Assembly: GCF_001439735.1 (NCBI RefSeq)
Contig: NZ_JYLN01000014.1
Location: 23,211 to 87,210 of the forward strand
Origin: Pseudomonas paralactis
GTDB lineage: Bacteria > Pseudomonadota > Gammaproteobacteria > Pseudomonadales > Pseudomonadaceae
Reading direction: 5' to 3'
DNA: 64,000 nt
Part shown: positions 42,023 through 50,433 of the stretch, piece after piece
Layout of the letters: every line of letters begins with the position of its first letter
How positions within the stretch are numbered: position 1 is the first letter of the stretch
Notes under the pieces: model-generated
Seen by the model: only the letters and a program-made list of their open reading frames with translations
Databases searched by the model: none
Told to the model about the DNA's origin: nothing
Position numbers and translations under genes: made by a program

Positions 42023-42721
42023 TTAGAACTTGTAACCGATACCCACCATGTAAACCATCGGATCCACGTCCACATTGACCTTGGCCCGAGTGCCCTGGCC
42101 CAGCGCATTGTTATCCACAGTCGCCTTGGTGCTGATGTCGATGTAGCGCGCCTGGGCGTTGATCATCCAGTTGTCGTTGATCATGTAGTCGGCGCCGATC
42201 TGCGCGGCCCAGCCCCAGGAGTTTTCGGCCTTGAAGTTGCTGAAGCCGGCTTGCTGGGCGCGACCGCCGACGTGTTCGTCGTAGATCCAGGTGTAGTTGA
42301 TACCCGCGCCAACGTACGGCTGGAATGCTGACTTGTTGTCCAGCGGGTAGTACACGACGCTCAGGGTTGGCGGCAGGTGTTTGAGCGAGCCGAGTTTGCC
42401 GTTGGCGGCGCCCAGTGCGGTGTTCTTGAGTTTCACGTCATGCTCGAACGGCGTGGCCGCCAGCAGTTCGATACCCACGTGGTCGGTGATCATGTAGGCG
42501 AAGTTCAAGCCCAGTTGGGTGTCGCTGCTCATGGTCGCCTTGCCGCCCAGGTTGGTGCCGGCCAGCGGGCCCTGGTCAACCTTGACTTTGCCGCTGTCGG
42601 CCTCCGGGTTGACGGTGATTGCACCGGCACGCACCAGAATATCGCCTGCCTGGTGAGCGTGTGCGACCGGGGCGAAGAGGGCGAGCGCGAAGAGGGACGC
42701 GCCGAGCAGAGACTTGTTCAT
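42023..42721 (-). CDS. oprG: Outer-membrane protein OprG/OmpW
   Basis: 232 aa. It has a signal peptide (MNKSLLGASLFALALFAPVAHA, cleavage before HQAG), then an eight-stranded beta-barrel with OmpW signatures (LGLNFAYMITDHVGIELLAATPFEHD, LPPTLSVVYYP, QPYVGAGINYTWIYDE) and a C-terminal Phe for BAM recognition. It allows passage of small hydrophobic molecules. It matches PA4067 in PAO1, next to the zinc operon. Confidence 0.93.
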   Translation of the reverse strand: MNKSLLGASLFALALFAPVAHAHQAGDILVRAGAITVNPEADSGKVKVDQGPLAGTNLGGKATMSSDTQLGLNFAYMITDHVGIELLAATPFEHDVKLKNTALGAANGKLGSLKHLPPTLSVVYYPLDNKSAFQPYVGAGINYTWIYDEHVGGRAQQAGFSNFKAENSWGWAAQIGADYMINDNWMINAQARYIDISTKATVDNNALGQGTRAKVNVDVDPMVYMVGIGYKF

Positions 42722-42815
42722 GGGAGCTCCAAAGGACGTTTAAAAGTTGTACGTCCAATGGTAAAGATCGTTCCGTTCGGTCTTTTGACTCAGCTCAATG
42801 AAAGGGCGATCAGCG

Positions 42816-43337
42816 TTACTCTGGCAGCTCGTACATGTAAATCTTCTCGGCATCCATTTGGTAACCGGCGTCGGCCAGTTCACTCGACGATGGCTTGACC
42901 TGCATTGCGCCTTCGATCCAGTACGGCTGATACAGCTCATCGAGTTTCACCCCGACTTCACTTTTCACATGCACGATCTGGTTCGAGGGCGGTGGCGGCA
43001 CGTGGATGCATGCGCCGAAATACGGCACCAGCAGGAACTCGGTGGTGCGGCCTTCTTCGCTGACTTCCAGCGGCACGATATACCCCGGCAAGCGGATGCG
43101 CTGGCCGTCGAGGCTCTGTACCACCGGTGCGTTGGGCAGGTCCTGCTTGGCTGCGGGCGCGGCCTCGACGGACAAGGCATCGGCCATGTTCGACAGGTCG
43201 TGCAACGGCTTCATATTGGGCACTTCCGGTGGCGCATCCGGCGGGATCATTTCCTGCCAGGACAGGTCCTTGGGCTGTTCATCCGCCCACACCGGCACGG
43301 CCGTCAGCAGCAACAGGGCAAACAGGGCACGACGCAT
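42816..43337 (-). CDS. Secreted DUF3299 protein of the zinc-uptake operon
   Basis: 173 aa from the ATG at 43337, preceded by GAGGAAGG; an ATG at 43352 that overlaps the permease stop (ATGA) would add five residues. N-terminal signal peptide MRRALFALLLLTAVPVWA. The core LPGYIVPLEVSEEGRTTEFLLVPYFGACIHVPPPPSNQ is the DUF3299 signature, with a Cys-x-His that may bind metal. It is the last gene of the Zur-controlled operon (PA4066-like). Role in zinc uptake is inferred from the operon. Confidence 0.85.
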   Translation of the reverse strand: MRRALFALLLLTAVPVWADEQPKDLSWQEMIPPDAPPEVPNMKPLHDLSNMADALSVEAAPAAKQDLPNAPVVQSLDGQRIRLPGYIVPLEVSEEGRTTEFLLVPYFGACIHVPPPPSNQIVHVKSEVGVKLDELYQPYWIEGAMQVKPSSSELADAGYQMDAEKIYMYELPE

Positions 43338-43348
43338 CGAAGCCTTCC

Positions 43349-44614
43349 TCATAAACGGATGGACAGGCCATCGGCCAAAGATTGTCGATAGGCGCGCCAC
43401 GCGGGCACGCTGCCCATCAACAGCGCTGCCGCGAGGATACTCGCCAGCAGGGTCCATTCATATTCGCTCGGCCAGGCCATCGGCAAGTCCAGACCGTAAT
43501 TGGCCTGCAAGTAACCCCGAGAGGCGGCGATGCATACATACAGCAGCCCTACGCCTGCCACCACGCCCGACAGAGCCAGGGCGAAGGCTTCGAAGATCAG
43601 CAGGGTTGCGATATGCCAGGGACGTGCGCCCACCGAACGCAGGATCGCCATCTCGCGGCGGCGCTCGTTGAGGCTGGTGAGGATCGCCGTGAGCATACCG
43701 ATCAACCCGGTCAGCACCACAAACAGCGAGATCACGAACAAGGCTTTCTCGGCGGTGCCCATCATGCTCCACAGTTCTTGCAACGCCACGCCTGGCAGGA
43801 TCGCCAGCATCGGCTCGCCACGGAACTCATTGATCTGCCGTTGCAGAGCGAAGGTGGAAATCTTGTTGTTAAGGCCGAGCATGAACGCGGTGATGGCTTG
43901 CGGCGTCAGGTCCATATTGCGCGCCTGATCGGCGCTGATGCGGCCTTTGCCCTGGGCCGGCACACCGTTGTGCCAGTCGACATGGATCGCTTCCATACCG
44001 CCCAGGCTGATGTGCAACGTGCGATCGACTGGCGTACCGGTACGCTTGAGAATGCCGACCACGGTGAAGGGTTTGTCGTCGTGCTTGACCAGGCTGACCA
44101 CCGCTACACCGTGGGCCAGCACCAGCTTGTCGCCGAGTTTGTAATGCAGGGCCTCGGCGACTTCGGCACCAAGTACCACCTCGAACGGGTCGGTGGCGAA
44201 GGCGCGGCCGCTGGCCAGTTCGAGGTTTTGCTTGCGCCCGTACTGGTAATGCTCGAAGTAGGATTCGTTGGTGCCCATCACGCGGTAACCGCGATGGGAG
44301 TCGCCGAGGGAAATCGGAATGGCCCATTTCACCTGGGGGCTGGCGGCGAAATGCTCAAAGCTGTCCCAACGGATGTTGTTGGTGGCGTTGCCGATACGAA
44401 ACACCGAATACAGCAGCAGGTTGACCGAACCCGAACGTGCGCCGACGATCAGGTCGGTGCCGCTGAGAGTGCTGGCAAAACTGTTGCGCGCCTCGACACG
44501 CACGCGCTCCACCGCCAGCAACAAGCACACGGAAAGCGCGATGGCGAAGGCCGTGAGAATCGCGGTAAAGCGGCGGTTAGCCAGGCTGGCCATGGCTAGA
44601 CGAAACAGATACAT
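43349..44614 (-). CDS. FtsX/MacB-type ABC transporter permease (zinc operon)
   Basis: 421 aa from the ATG at 44614 (MYLFRLAMASLANRRFTAIL), one base after the ATPase stop. The architecture is TM1 (about 15-40), a large periplasmic domain (about 40-270), then three TM helices at the C-terminus (LWSMMGTAEKALFVISLFVVLTGLIGMLTAILTSLNERRREMAILRSVGA), as in LolC/FtsX permeases. It corresponds to PA4065, a Zur-regulated gene. Confidence 0.88.
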   Translation of the reverse strand: MYLFRLAMASLANRRFTAILTAFAIALSVCLLLAVERVRVEARNSFASTLSGTDLIVGARSGSVNLLLYSVFRIGNATNNIRWDSFEHFAASPQVKWAIPISLGDSHRGYRVMGTNESYFEHYQYGRKQNLELASGRAFATDPFEVVLGAEVAEALHYKLGDKLVLAHGVAVVSLVKHDDKPFTVVGILKRTGTPVDRTLHISLGGMEAIHVDWHNGVPAQGKGRISADQARNMDLTPQAITAFMLGLNNKISTFALQRQINEFRGEPMLAILPGVALQELWSMMGTAEKALFVISLFVVLTGLIGMLTAILTSLNERRREMAILRSVGARPWHIATLLIFEAFALALSGVVAGVGLLYVCIAASRGYLQANYGLDLPMAWPSEYEWTLLASILAAALLMGSVPAWRAYRQSLADGLSIRL

Positions 44615-44615
44615 C

Positions 44616-45326
44616 TCAAACCTCTGCGGGCGTGGCGGCGCGATTGAGTTCGGCCAGCGACAGGTTGCGGTCGAACAGTGACGCCAGGCTCTGGTCGTGG
44701 CTGACGAACAACAGGCTGGCGCCTGCGTCACGGCATTCGGCGAACAGCAGTTGAATAAAGGCTTCGCGGGCGTCGTAGTCCAGGGCCGAGGTGGGTTCGT
44801 CGGCGATCACCAGTTCCGGTTGGCCGATCAACGCACGAGCGGCAGCCACCCGTTGTTGCTGGCCGATAGACAGCGAGTCGGCGCGGCGCTCCAGTAAGTC
44901 CTTGTCCTTCAAGCCCAGGTGCGCGAGCAGGGTTGCGGCCGCCTGGTCGACACTGCCGTGGCGCTGCTTGGCCCGCTGCGCGCGCAGCCTGGAAAAGTGG
45001 CAAGGCAACTCGACGTTTTCGCGCACCGACAGAAACGGCAGCAGGTTGAACTGCTGGAAGATGTAGCCGGTGTGGTCCACCCGGAAACGATCACGGGCGC
45101 CGGCCGAAAGTTCGGTCAACTCCTGACCAAGCAGGCGAATGCTGCCTCGGCTGGGTTTCTGCACGCCCCCCAACAGCCCCAGCAGCGTGGTCTTGCCACT
45201 GCCGCTCGGGCCCTTGAGAAACAGGGTTTCCCCGGGTTCCAGGCGGAACGCGGGAATGTCCAGCAACTGCGGGTGACCGGGCCAGTTGAAACCCAGGTCG
45301 GACAGTTCGATTAACGCTTGAGTCAT
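44616..45326 (-). CDS. LolD/MacB-type ABC transporter ATP-binding protein (zinc operon)
   Basis: 236 aa. Walker A is GPSGSGKTTLLG (about 38-49), the Q-loop is in YIFQQFNLLPFLSV, the signature is LSIGQQQRVAAARAL (Gly-Gly replaced by Ile-Gly), Walker B is LVIADEPTSALD, and the H-loop is FVSHD. It pairs with the downstream permease. By order it matches PA4064. Confidence 0.9.
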   Translation of the reverse strand: MTQALIELSDLGFNWPGHPQLLDIPAFRLEPGETLFLKGPSGSGKTTLLGLLGGVQKPSRGSIRLLGQELTELSAGARDRFRVDHTGYIFQQFNLLPFLSVRENVELPCHFSRLRAQRAKQRHGSVDQAAATLLAHLGLKDKDLLERRADSLSIGQQQRVAAARALIGQPELVIADEPTSALDYDAREAFIQLLFAECRDAGASLLFVSHDQSLASLFDRNLSLAELNRAATPAEV

Positions 45327-45370
45327 GGGAAGTCAGTGTCGCCTGGTAGTTGAAAATGGCGCCGATCCAC

Positions 45371-45457
45371 TGTGGGAGCTGGCTTGCCTGCGATGGCATC
45401 GCCACGGTGTGCCTGCTGCACCGCGCCGCCAGTATCGCAGGCAAGCCAGCTCCCACA
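45371..45457. repeat. REP doublet (TGTGGGAGCTGGCTTGCCTGCGAT type)
   Basis: Inverted arms TGTGGGAGCTGGCTTGCCTG and CAGGCAAGCCAGCTCCCACA around a short spacer. It lies inside the zinc operon between the DUF2796 gene and the ATPase gene, so it would be transcribed and may affect mRNA stability. Same family as 57068-57132. Confidence 0.88.
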
Positions 45458-45474
45458 TGGACTGTGCTTTCAAG

Positions 45475-46074
45475 TCAGAACTTCAGGGTGGCTGCGGTAG
45501 CCGTCGCGTCAACACCTTGCTGACCGCTTGGGCCGATCAGTTGTACCTGAATTTTCTGGGTTGCAGGGAAGGTCTTGAACACTTGGCTCAGATTGAGGTT
45601 GCTCAGCGCCGTCGGCGTGGCGCAGGTGAACTGATAGTGGGCGTGGATTTCGCTGTGGTCGTGATGATGCTCGTGGGCGGCAGCGCCTTTGCCGTCGGTG
45701 GCGTGGTCATCGTCGTCATGGTCGGCTTCCGGTTTGTCACCGAACAGCGGGCTGTTGAGTTCCTGGCTGCTGACCACACAACCTGCAGCCTTGGGCAGAT
45801 TGAACAGGGCCAATGGGTTCTCCAGTTGTTTGCGTACGCCGGCGACCTTGGCTTTGTCGGCTGCGCTGGTGGCCACATGCTCGAAGCCCACCAGGTTCAT
45901 GGCCGGGCTGTCCAGTTCCAGCTCTAGAGACTTGCCATCCAGCGCGGCGTTGAGGCGGCCAACGCCATGTTCATGGGCGCCGAGGCTACCGTGTTCGTGA
46001 TCATGCTCTTCATGAGCGTGGGCAACAGCCAGTGGGAGCAGGGCAAACGGCAAAGCGAGCAGCAAACGGCGCAT
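45475..46074 (-). CDS. zrgA: ZrgA-like DUF2796 zinc-binding periplasmic protein
   Basis: 199 aa. Signal peptide MRRLLLALPFALLPLAVAHA, then a His/Asp/Glu-rich stretch at the mature N-terminus (HEEHDHEHGSLGAHEHG) and a second at about 120-145 (HDDDDH...HEHHHDH), suitable for binding zinc. The rest matches DUF2796, the ZrgA component of the ZrgABCDE zinc uptake system of Vibrio. A near-perfect Zur box lies 23 bases upstream. PA4063 is the PAO1 counterpart. Confidence 0.9.
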   Translation of the reverse strand: MRRLLLALPFALLPLAVAHAHEEHDHEHGSLGAHEHGVGRLNAALDGKSLELELDSPAMNLVGFEHVATSAADKAKVAGVRKQLENPLALFNLPKAAGCVVSSQELNSPLFGDKPEADHDDDDHATDGKGAAAHEHHHDHSEIHAHYQFTCATPTALSNLNLSQVFKTFPATQKIQVQLIGPSGQQGVDATATAATLKF

Positions 46075-46097
46075 GGGAGGGCTCCAGGATGAAAGTT

Positions 46098-46119
46098 TTG
46101 TTATGTGATCTTATAACAA
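46098..46119. promoter_or_regulatory. Zur box upstream of the zinc operon
   Basis: Palindrome TTGTTAT-N8-ATAACAA with perfect 7-bp arms; the core GTTAT...ATAAC fits the gammaproteobacterial Zur consensus. It is 23 bases before the zrgA start codon on the minus strand, in the place expected for promoter occlusion by zinc-loaded Zur. The plus-strand gene at 46203 begins 83 bases on the other side. Confidence 0.85.
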
Positions 46120-46202
46120 TAGAGCCGAGAGTTTGACCGCCTGCTTGGTGTTGCGCAAGCTGCATGGGAGCATGACCGTCAGAAAAATGCAGGAGTACAA
46201 CG

Positions 46203-46547
46203 ATGTTGCGAATTCGTGGAACCATCGGCGACCTGCCGGTGGACTTGACCCTGGAACTGGACGACGGCGATTGGGCACGCTTGGGCGCACAGCTTCAGGC
46301 CGCCCCAACGCCCAGCGCGTCAACTGCGGCGCCGGTCAAACACAACGACGACCTATGGCAGAGCGCCCAGGAGGTGCTGCGCAGCGCCGGGCAGCTCAAC
46401 GGTCTGGAGCTGCTCGATCAACTGGAAGGGTTGGCAGGCGATGCGGGCGCGGGCAAGCGCCTGTTGGTGCGCCTGCGCCATAGCGCCAAGGTCAAGGTGA
46501 GCAGCGGAGGGGATACGCCGCTGTACACCTGGGTTGACCCTTTGTAG
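46203..46547 (+). CDS. Conserved hypothetical protein (PA4062-like)
   Basis: 114 aa without signal peptide or TM segment. The N-terminus MLRIRGTIGDLPVDLTLELDDGDWARLGAQL is a beta-hairpin-like conserved element, followed by a Pro/Ala/Ser linker and a helical C-terminal part ending in GDTPLYTWVDPL. I recognise it only as a conserved Pseudomonas protein beside the cnoX gene. GGAG lies before the ATG. The Zur box upstream might also control it, which is unproven. Confidence 0.75.
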   Translation: MLRIRGTIGDLPVDLTLELDDGDWARLGAQLQAAPTPSASTAAPVKHNDDLWQSAQEVLRSAGQLNGLELLDQLEGLAGDAGAGKRLLVRLRHSAKVKVSSGGDTPLYTWVDPL

Positions 46548-46549
46548 GG

Positions 46550-47422
46550 TTAGTACAACGCGGCAAACAATTTGCGGCGGTACACCGTGACCAGCGGGTG
46601 CTCGTTGCCCAGCAACTCGAACACCTGCAGCAAGGTCTTGTGCGGCAAGCCTTCGCTGTAGCTGCGGTTGCGGGTAAACAACTTGAGCAAACCCTCCAGC
46701 GCCGCATCGTACTGCTGACGCGCCAGTTGCTGAATCGCCAACTGATAGGCCGCTTCGTCGTCGTGCGGGTTCTGTGCCAGACGGCTTTTCAGCACGGCGG
46801 CGTCCGGCAAGTCTGCGGCCTGGCGCAGGAAGGTGATCTGCGCCTTGGCCCCGGCGAGGGCGGCCTTGTGCTCGTCGCTTTTGACTGCGTCAAGCACGGC
46901 CTGGGCTTCTCCCAACTCACCGCGCTCAGCCAGGCAGCGGGCGTACAGAATCAGCGCGGGGGCGTTGGTATTGTCTTCGCTCAACAGCGCCACCAGCAGC
47001 GCTTCAGCCTCGCTGATGCGCCCTTCGCTGAACAGCGCCTGGGCCTGTTCCAGCGGGTTTGCCACAGCCGGTGGTGGCATCTGCACATGAGGCTCCAGCA
47101 TCGCCCGCACCGCCGACTCCGGCTGCGCACCGGCAAACCCGTCCACCGGCTGACCATCCTTGAACAACACCACCGTCGGCAGGCTTTGAATGCCGAAACG
47201 CGCGACGATGTCCTGCTCAACCTCGCAGTCGACCTTGGCCAGCAGCAACTCGCCCTGATAACTCTCGGCAATCTGCGCCAGCATCGGCATCAACGCCTTG
47301 CACGGCGCGCACCACTCGGCCCAGAAATCGACCAATACGGGCTTTTCGAAGGAGTTCTGAATCACTGCCTGGTCGAAGTTGGCGGTGGTAACGTCGAAGA
47401 TGTACGGCGTGGGCTCACTCAT
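46550..47422 (-). CDS. cnoX: CnoX/YbbN-like thioredoxin-TPR chaperedoxin
   Basis: 290 aa from the ATG at 47422 (MSEPTPYIFDVTTANFDQAV). The N-terminal thioredoxin domain (1-110) keeps an active-site WCAPCK, followed by TPR-like repeats (about 120-290). In E. coli CnoX the CxxC is degenerate, so this protein may keep redox activity. It protects clients from oxidation and hands them to GroEL or DnaK. It converges with the 46203 gene, 2 bases apart. Confidence 0.9.
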   Translation of the reverse strand: MSEPTPYIFDVTTANFDQAVIQNSFEKPVLVDFWAEWCAPCKALMPMLAQIAESYQGELLLAKVDCEVEQDIVARFGIQSLPTVVLFKDGQPVDGFAGAQPESAVRAMLEPHVQMPPPAVANPLEQAQALFSEGRISEAEALLVALLSEDNTNAPALILYARCLAERGELGEAQAVLDAVKSDEHKAALAGAKAQITFLRQAADLPDAAVLKSRLAQNPHDDEAAYQLAIQQLARQQYDAALEGLLKLFTRNRSYSEGLPHKTLLQVFELLGNEHPLVTVYRRKLFAALY

Positions 47423-47483
47423 GGGGTGTCTCGAATAAAGCGGGAATGGGGGCAACTATAAAGGCTGGCGAGGTTGGCTGAAA

Positions 47484-47544
47484 GCATCGTGCTAGCTCCC
47501 ACCTTGAAATGCATTCCCCTGTGGGAGCGGGCTTGCCCGCGATG
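47484..47544. repeat. Degenerate single REP element
   Basis: One intact arm CTGTGGGAGCGGGCTTGCCC (from 47519) is paired with a decayed inverted copy (GCTAGCTCCCACC near 47491-47503). It lies between cnoX and the methyltransferase gene. Confidence 0.65.
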
Positions 47545-47547
47545 GCC

Positions 47548-48204
47548 TCAAGCACGCCGCGAATGGTACAGGCTCACCTTGCGAAACTCCCAAGGCTCAG
47601 CCAGGTCCGGCAGGGTCAACGCATCCAGAACGTCCAACCGTCGATAACAAGGATGCTGGAAGTCCCGCACCCGTGAATCGGCCACCAGGGCTTCGCGGCC
47701 TCGGGTGAGGAATTGATCCAGCAGTGGCAGGTTGGCACGGTCGTAAAGCACGTCGGCCACCAGGATCAGGTCGAAGCGGTCGGCTTCGGCGAAAAAGTCC
47801 GCCGAATAGCCCAGCTCTACTTCGTTGAGTTCGGCGTTGGCGCGGCAAGACGCCAAAGCCAGCGGGTCCAGGTCACACGCCACCACTTCCAGCGCACCCG
47901 CCTTTACGGCGGCGATCCCGGCCACGCCGGAACCGGCACCGAAATCCAGCACGCGTTTGCCGGCGACCCACTCGGGATGCGCCGCCAGGTAACGCGCCAA
48001 CGCCAGGCCGCTGGCCCAGCAAAAGCTCCAGTAGGGCGGCTCATGCAGGATGCGCCGGGTTTCTTCCTGGCTGAAGGCGCGGTCCATGTTGTCGGCGTCG
48101 AGCAGCCACAGCGACAATTGGGTGCCCGGCAGTGGGCAGGGCACTAATTGCGCGTCGCCGATCAGTTCGCTCAAGGCACGCTGCAGGTGCAGCGGTGGCG
48201 TCAT
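47548..48204 (-). CDS. Class I SAM-dependent methyltransferase (ETFB-KMT/PrmA-like)
   Basis: 218 aa. Motif I VLDFGAGSGVAGIAAVKAG (about 85-103), VACDLDPLA, and the post-motif VADVLYDRANLPLLD with PYWSFCWASGLALARYL are typical of protein-lysine methyltransferases of the ETFB/METTL20 type and of PrmA-like enzymes. The substrate is not certain. Its ATG overlaps the stop of the upstream lipoprotein gene by 4 bases. Confidence 0.83.
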   Translation of the reverse strand: MTPPLHLQRALSELIGDAQLVPCPLPGTQLSLWLLDADNMDRAFSQEETRRILHEPPYWSFCWASGLALARYLAAHPEWVAGKRVLDFGAGSGVAGIAAVKAGALEVVACDLDPLALASCRANAELNEVELGYSADFFAEADRFDLILVADVLYDRANLPLLDQFLTRGREALVADSRVRDFQHPCYRRLDVLDALTLPDLAEPWEFRKVSLYHSRRA

Positions 48205-48656
48205 GGTGCCTTGACGAGTTGCAGGGGGCCGGTGCTCTGGGTGATCGCCTGGGTCACGCGTACGGCGGGCAGGTGCAGGATCAATTGGCCGGACTGGCTG
48301 GCGCGGCCACGCAATTCAACGCGCGCACCGGCCGGGAAGGCTTCAGGGTTGAAGCGCAGGCGGAAGGCCAGAGGCTTGCCGTTGCCGCTCAGCACGCTGC
48401 TGGCGAGCAGCTGCTGCGGGCGCGAACGGTCGTCGATCACCAAGAGCGCCATCTCGACTTCGGCACCGGCGGGCACGTTGGTCAGGCTCCCGCTGATTTC
48501 CCGTTGATAGGCGGGCAGGGGGCCGAGGTCTTCAATGCCCGGGACTTTTTTCTCTTGTGCGGGTGTCGGTTGAGGCGCGGCCGGTTTGGGGGCTTCGCTG
48601 CTGCAGGCGACCAGAAAACTGAACAGCGTGAGTAGAACGAGTGGTCGTAACTGCAT
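48201..48656 (-). CDS. YbaY-like lipoprotein
   Basis: 151 aa from the ATG at 48656 (MQLRPLVLLTLFSFLVACSSEAPK), which has GGAG upstream. Lipobox LVAC gives acylation at Cys18. A Pro/Ala linker precedes the YbaY beta-domain (ISGSLTNVPAGAEVEMALLVIDDRSRP). An ATG eight codons earlier lacks a ribosome site. It forms an operon with the methyltransferase. Confidence 0.85.
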   Translation of the reverse strand: MQLRPLVLLTLFSFLVACSSEAPKPAAPQPTPAQEKKVPGIEDLGPLPAYQREISGSLTNVPAGAEVEMALLVIDDRSRPQQLLASSVLSGNGKPLAFRLRFNPEAFPAGARVELRGRASQSGQLILHLPAVRVTQAITQSTGPLQLVKAP

Positions 48657-48796
48657 GTACGGCTCCAGAAAGGACAACATCCGTGGCTTAAAAAAATAGA
48701 AACATATAAGCCTGCCTATATACCGTAAAGGCTATGGCTTGTCTTGCCACAGGGATGCGCTACCATGGCCCTCCCATTTTTTGTTGCCTGCCAACC

Positions 48797-49261
48797 ATGC
48801 ACTGTCCCTTCTGCGGTGCCAACGACACCAAGGTCATCGACTCGCGTCTGGTCGCCGAGGGCGACCAAGTGCGTCGCCGGCGCGAATGCCTGGCCTGTGG
48901 TGAACGTTTCACCACCTTCGAAACCGCCGAACTGGTGTTGCCCCGTCTGATCAAGTCCGACGGCAGCCGCCAGCCTTTCGACGAAGAAAAACTGCGCGCC
49001 GGTATGCAGCGCGCCCTGGAAAAACGCCCGGTGAGTGTCGAGCGCCTGGAAGCGGCATTGGTGCATATCAAGCACAAGCTGCGGGCGACCGGCGAGCGCG
49101 AGGTCAAGAGCCTGGTGGTCGGTGAGCTGGTGATGGGCGAGTTGCAAAAGCTCGACGAAGTCGCCTATATCCGTTTCGCTTCGGTGTATCGACGCTTCCA
49201 GGACCTCAACGAGTTCCGCGAAGAGATCGACCGCCTGGCCCGTGAGCCCTCCAAACAATGA
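48797..49261 (+). CDS. nrdR: Transcriptional repressor NrdR
   Basis: 154-aa repressor of ribonucleotide reductase genes. The zinc ribbon at 3-34 (CPFCG ... CLACGERF) and an ATP-cone at about 49-139 sense dATP. The start at 48797 gives the universal MHCPFCG N-terminus. It heads the rib-nus operon and overlaps ribD by 4 bases (ATGA). Confidence 0.96.
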   Translation: MHCPFCGANDTKVIDSRLVAEGDQVRRRRECLACGERFTTFETAELVLPRLIKSDGSRQPFDEEKLRAGMQRALEKRPVSVERLEAALVHIKHKLRATGEREVKSLVVGELVMGELQKLDEVAYIRFASVYRRFQDLNEFREEIDRLAREPSKQ

Positions 49262-50385
49262 CCTCTGAACAGGCAGTCCTCGACGCCCATTACATGGCGC
49301 GCGCCCTCCAATTGGCGCGCAAGGGCCTGTACACCACTCACCCCAACCCACGGGTGGGCTGTGTGATCGTACGTGACGGGCAGATCGTCGGCGAAGGCTG
49401 GCATGAGCGCACCGGCGAGCCCCATGCCGAGCCCAATGCCCTGCGCGCCGCCGGTGACAAGGCCCGTGGCGCAACGGTGTACGTGACGCTGGAGCCGTGC
49501 AGCCATCATGGCCGTACGCCGCCCTGTGCCGATGCGCTGGTGTCCGCCGGTGTGGCGCGGGTGGTGGCCGGTATGCAGGACCCGAACCCGGAAGTGGCCG
49601 GACGGGGCATGCAGCGCCTGGCCCAGGCGGGTATCGAGGTTCGTAGTGGTGTGCTGGAAACCGAGGCGCGGGCGCTTAACCCCGGCTTCCTCAAGCGCAT
49701 GGAACACGGTTTGCCGTTCGTGCGGGTCAAGCTGGCGATGAGCCTGGACGGCCGCACGGCGATGGCCAGCGGCGAAAGCCAATGGATCACCGGCCCCGCC
49801 GCCCGTGCTGCGGTGCAACGCTTGCGCGCCGAAGCCAGTGTGGTGTTGACCGGTGCCGACACGGTACTGGCCGACGGTGCCCGCTTGACCGTTCGCGCCG
49901 CCGAACTGGGCCTGGACGACGCAACCACCGCCCTGGCCATGTCGCGCCCGCCGTTGCGTGTGCTGATCGATGGCCGCCTGCGGGTGCCGCTCAACGCACC
50001 GTTCTTCAAGGCCGGCCCGGCGTTGGTCATCACCTGTGTGACCCCGGAGAATCAGTTCCCCCGTGGCCCCGAGTGCCTGGTGGTGCCGGGCGTGGAGGGC
50101 CAGGTCGACCTGCGCTCGGCACTGGTCGCCCTGGCTGCCCGTGGCGTCAACGACGTGTTGGTGGAAGCCGGTCCGAGCCTGGCCGGCGCGTTTGCCCAGC
50201 AGGGCCTGGTAGATGAGTACGTCATATTCATCGCCGGCAAGTTCCTCGGCTCCGCTGCCCGCCCGTTGCTGGACTGGCCGCTTGAGAAGCTGGCCGACGC
50301 CCCCCAACTCAAGATCACTGACATGCGCGCTGTAGGCGACGACTGGCGAGTCACTGCCATCCCCGTCCCGGCAGTGAGCGTATAA
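49258..50385 (+). CDS. ribD: Bifunctional riboflavin deaminase/reductase
   Basis: 375 aa. The N-terminal deaminase domain (1-145) has the zinc motif HAEPNA and PCSHHGRTPPC. The C-terminal reductase domain (about 146-375) has VKLAMSLDGRTAMASGESQWITG and VEAGPSLAGAF. It performs steps two and three of riboflavin synthesis. It overlaps nrdR and lies 48 bases before ribE. Confidence 0.96.
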   Translation: MTSEQAVLDAHYMARALQLARKGLYTTHPNPRVGCVIVRDGQIVGEGWHERTGEPHAEPNALRAAGDKARGATVYVTLEPCSHHGRTPPCADALVSAGVARVVAGMQDPNPEVAGRGMQRLAQAGIEVRSGVLETEARALNPGFLKRMEHGLPFVRVKLAMSLDGRTAMASGESQWITGPAARAAVQRLRAEASVVLTGADTVLADGARLTVRAAELGLDDATTALAMSRPPLRVLIDGRLRVPLNAPFFKAGPALVITCVTPENQFPRGPECLVVPGVEGQVDLRSALVALAARGVNDVLVEAGPSLAGAFAQQGLVDEYVIFIAGKFLGSAARPLLDWPLEKLADAPQLKITDMRAVGDDWRVTAIPVPAVSV

Positions 50386-50433
50386 TTCCCGGCCTGCGCT
50401 TAAGCGTCAGCCCCTCGTTTTCAGGAGAACGAA

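Noticed and set aside
50386..50433. FMN riboswitch before ribE
   Set aside because: The gap is just 48 bases, far too short for an RFN element of about 120 bases or more.
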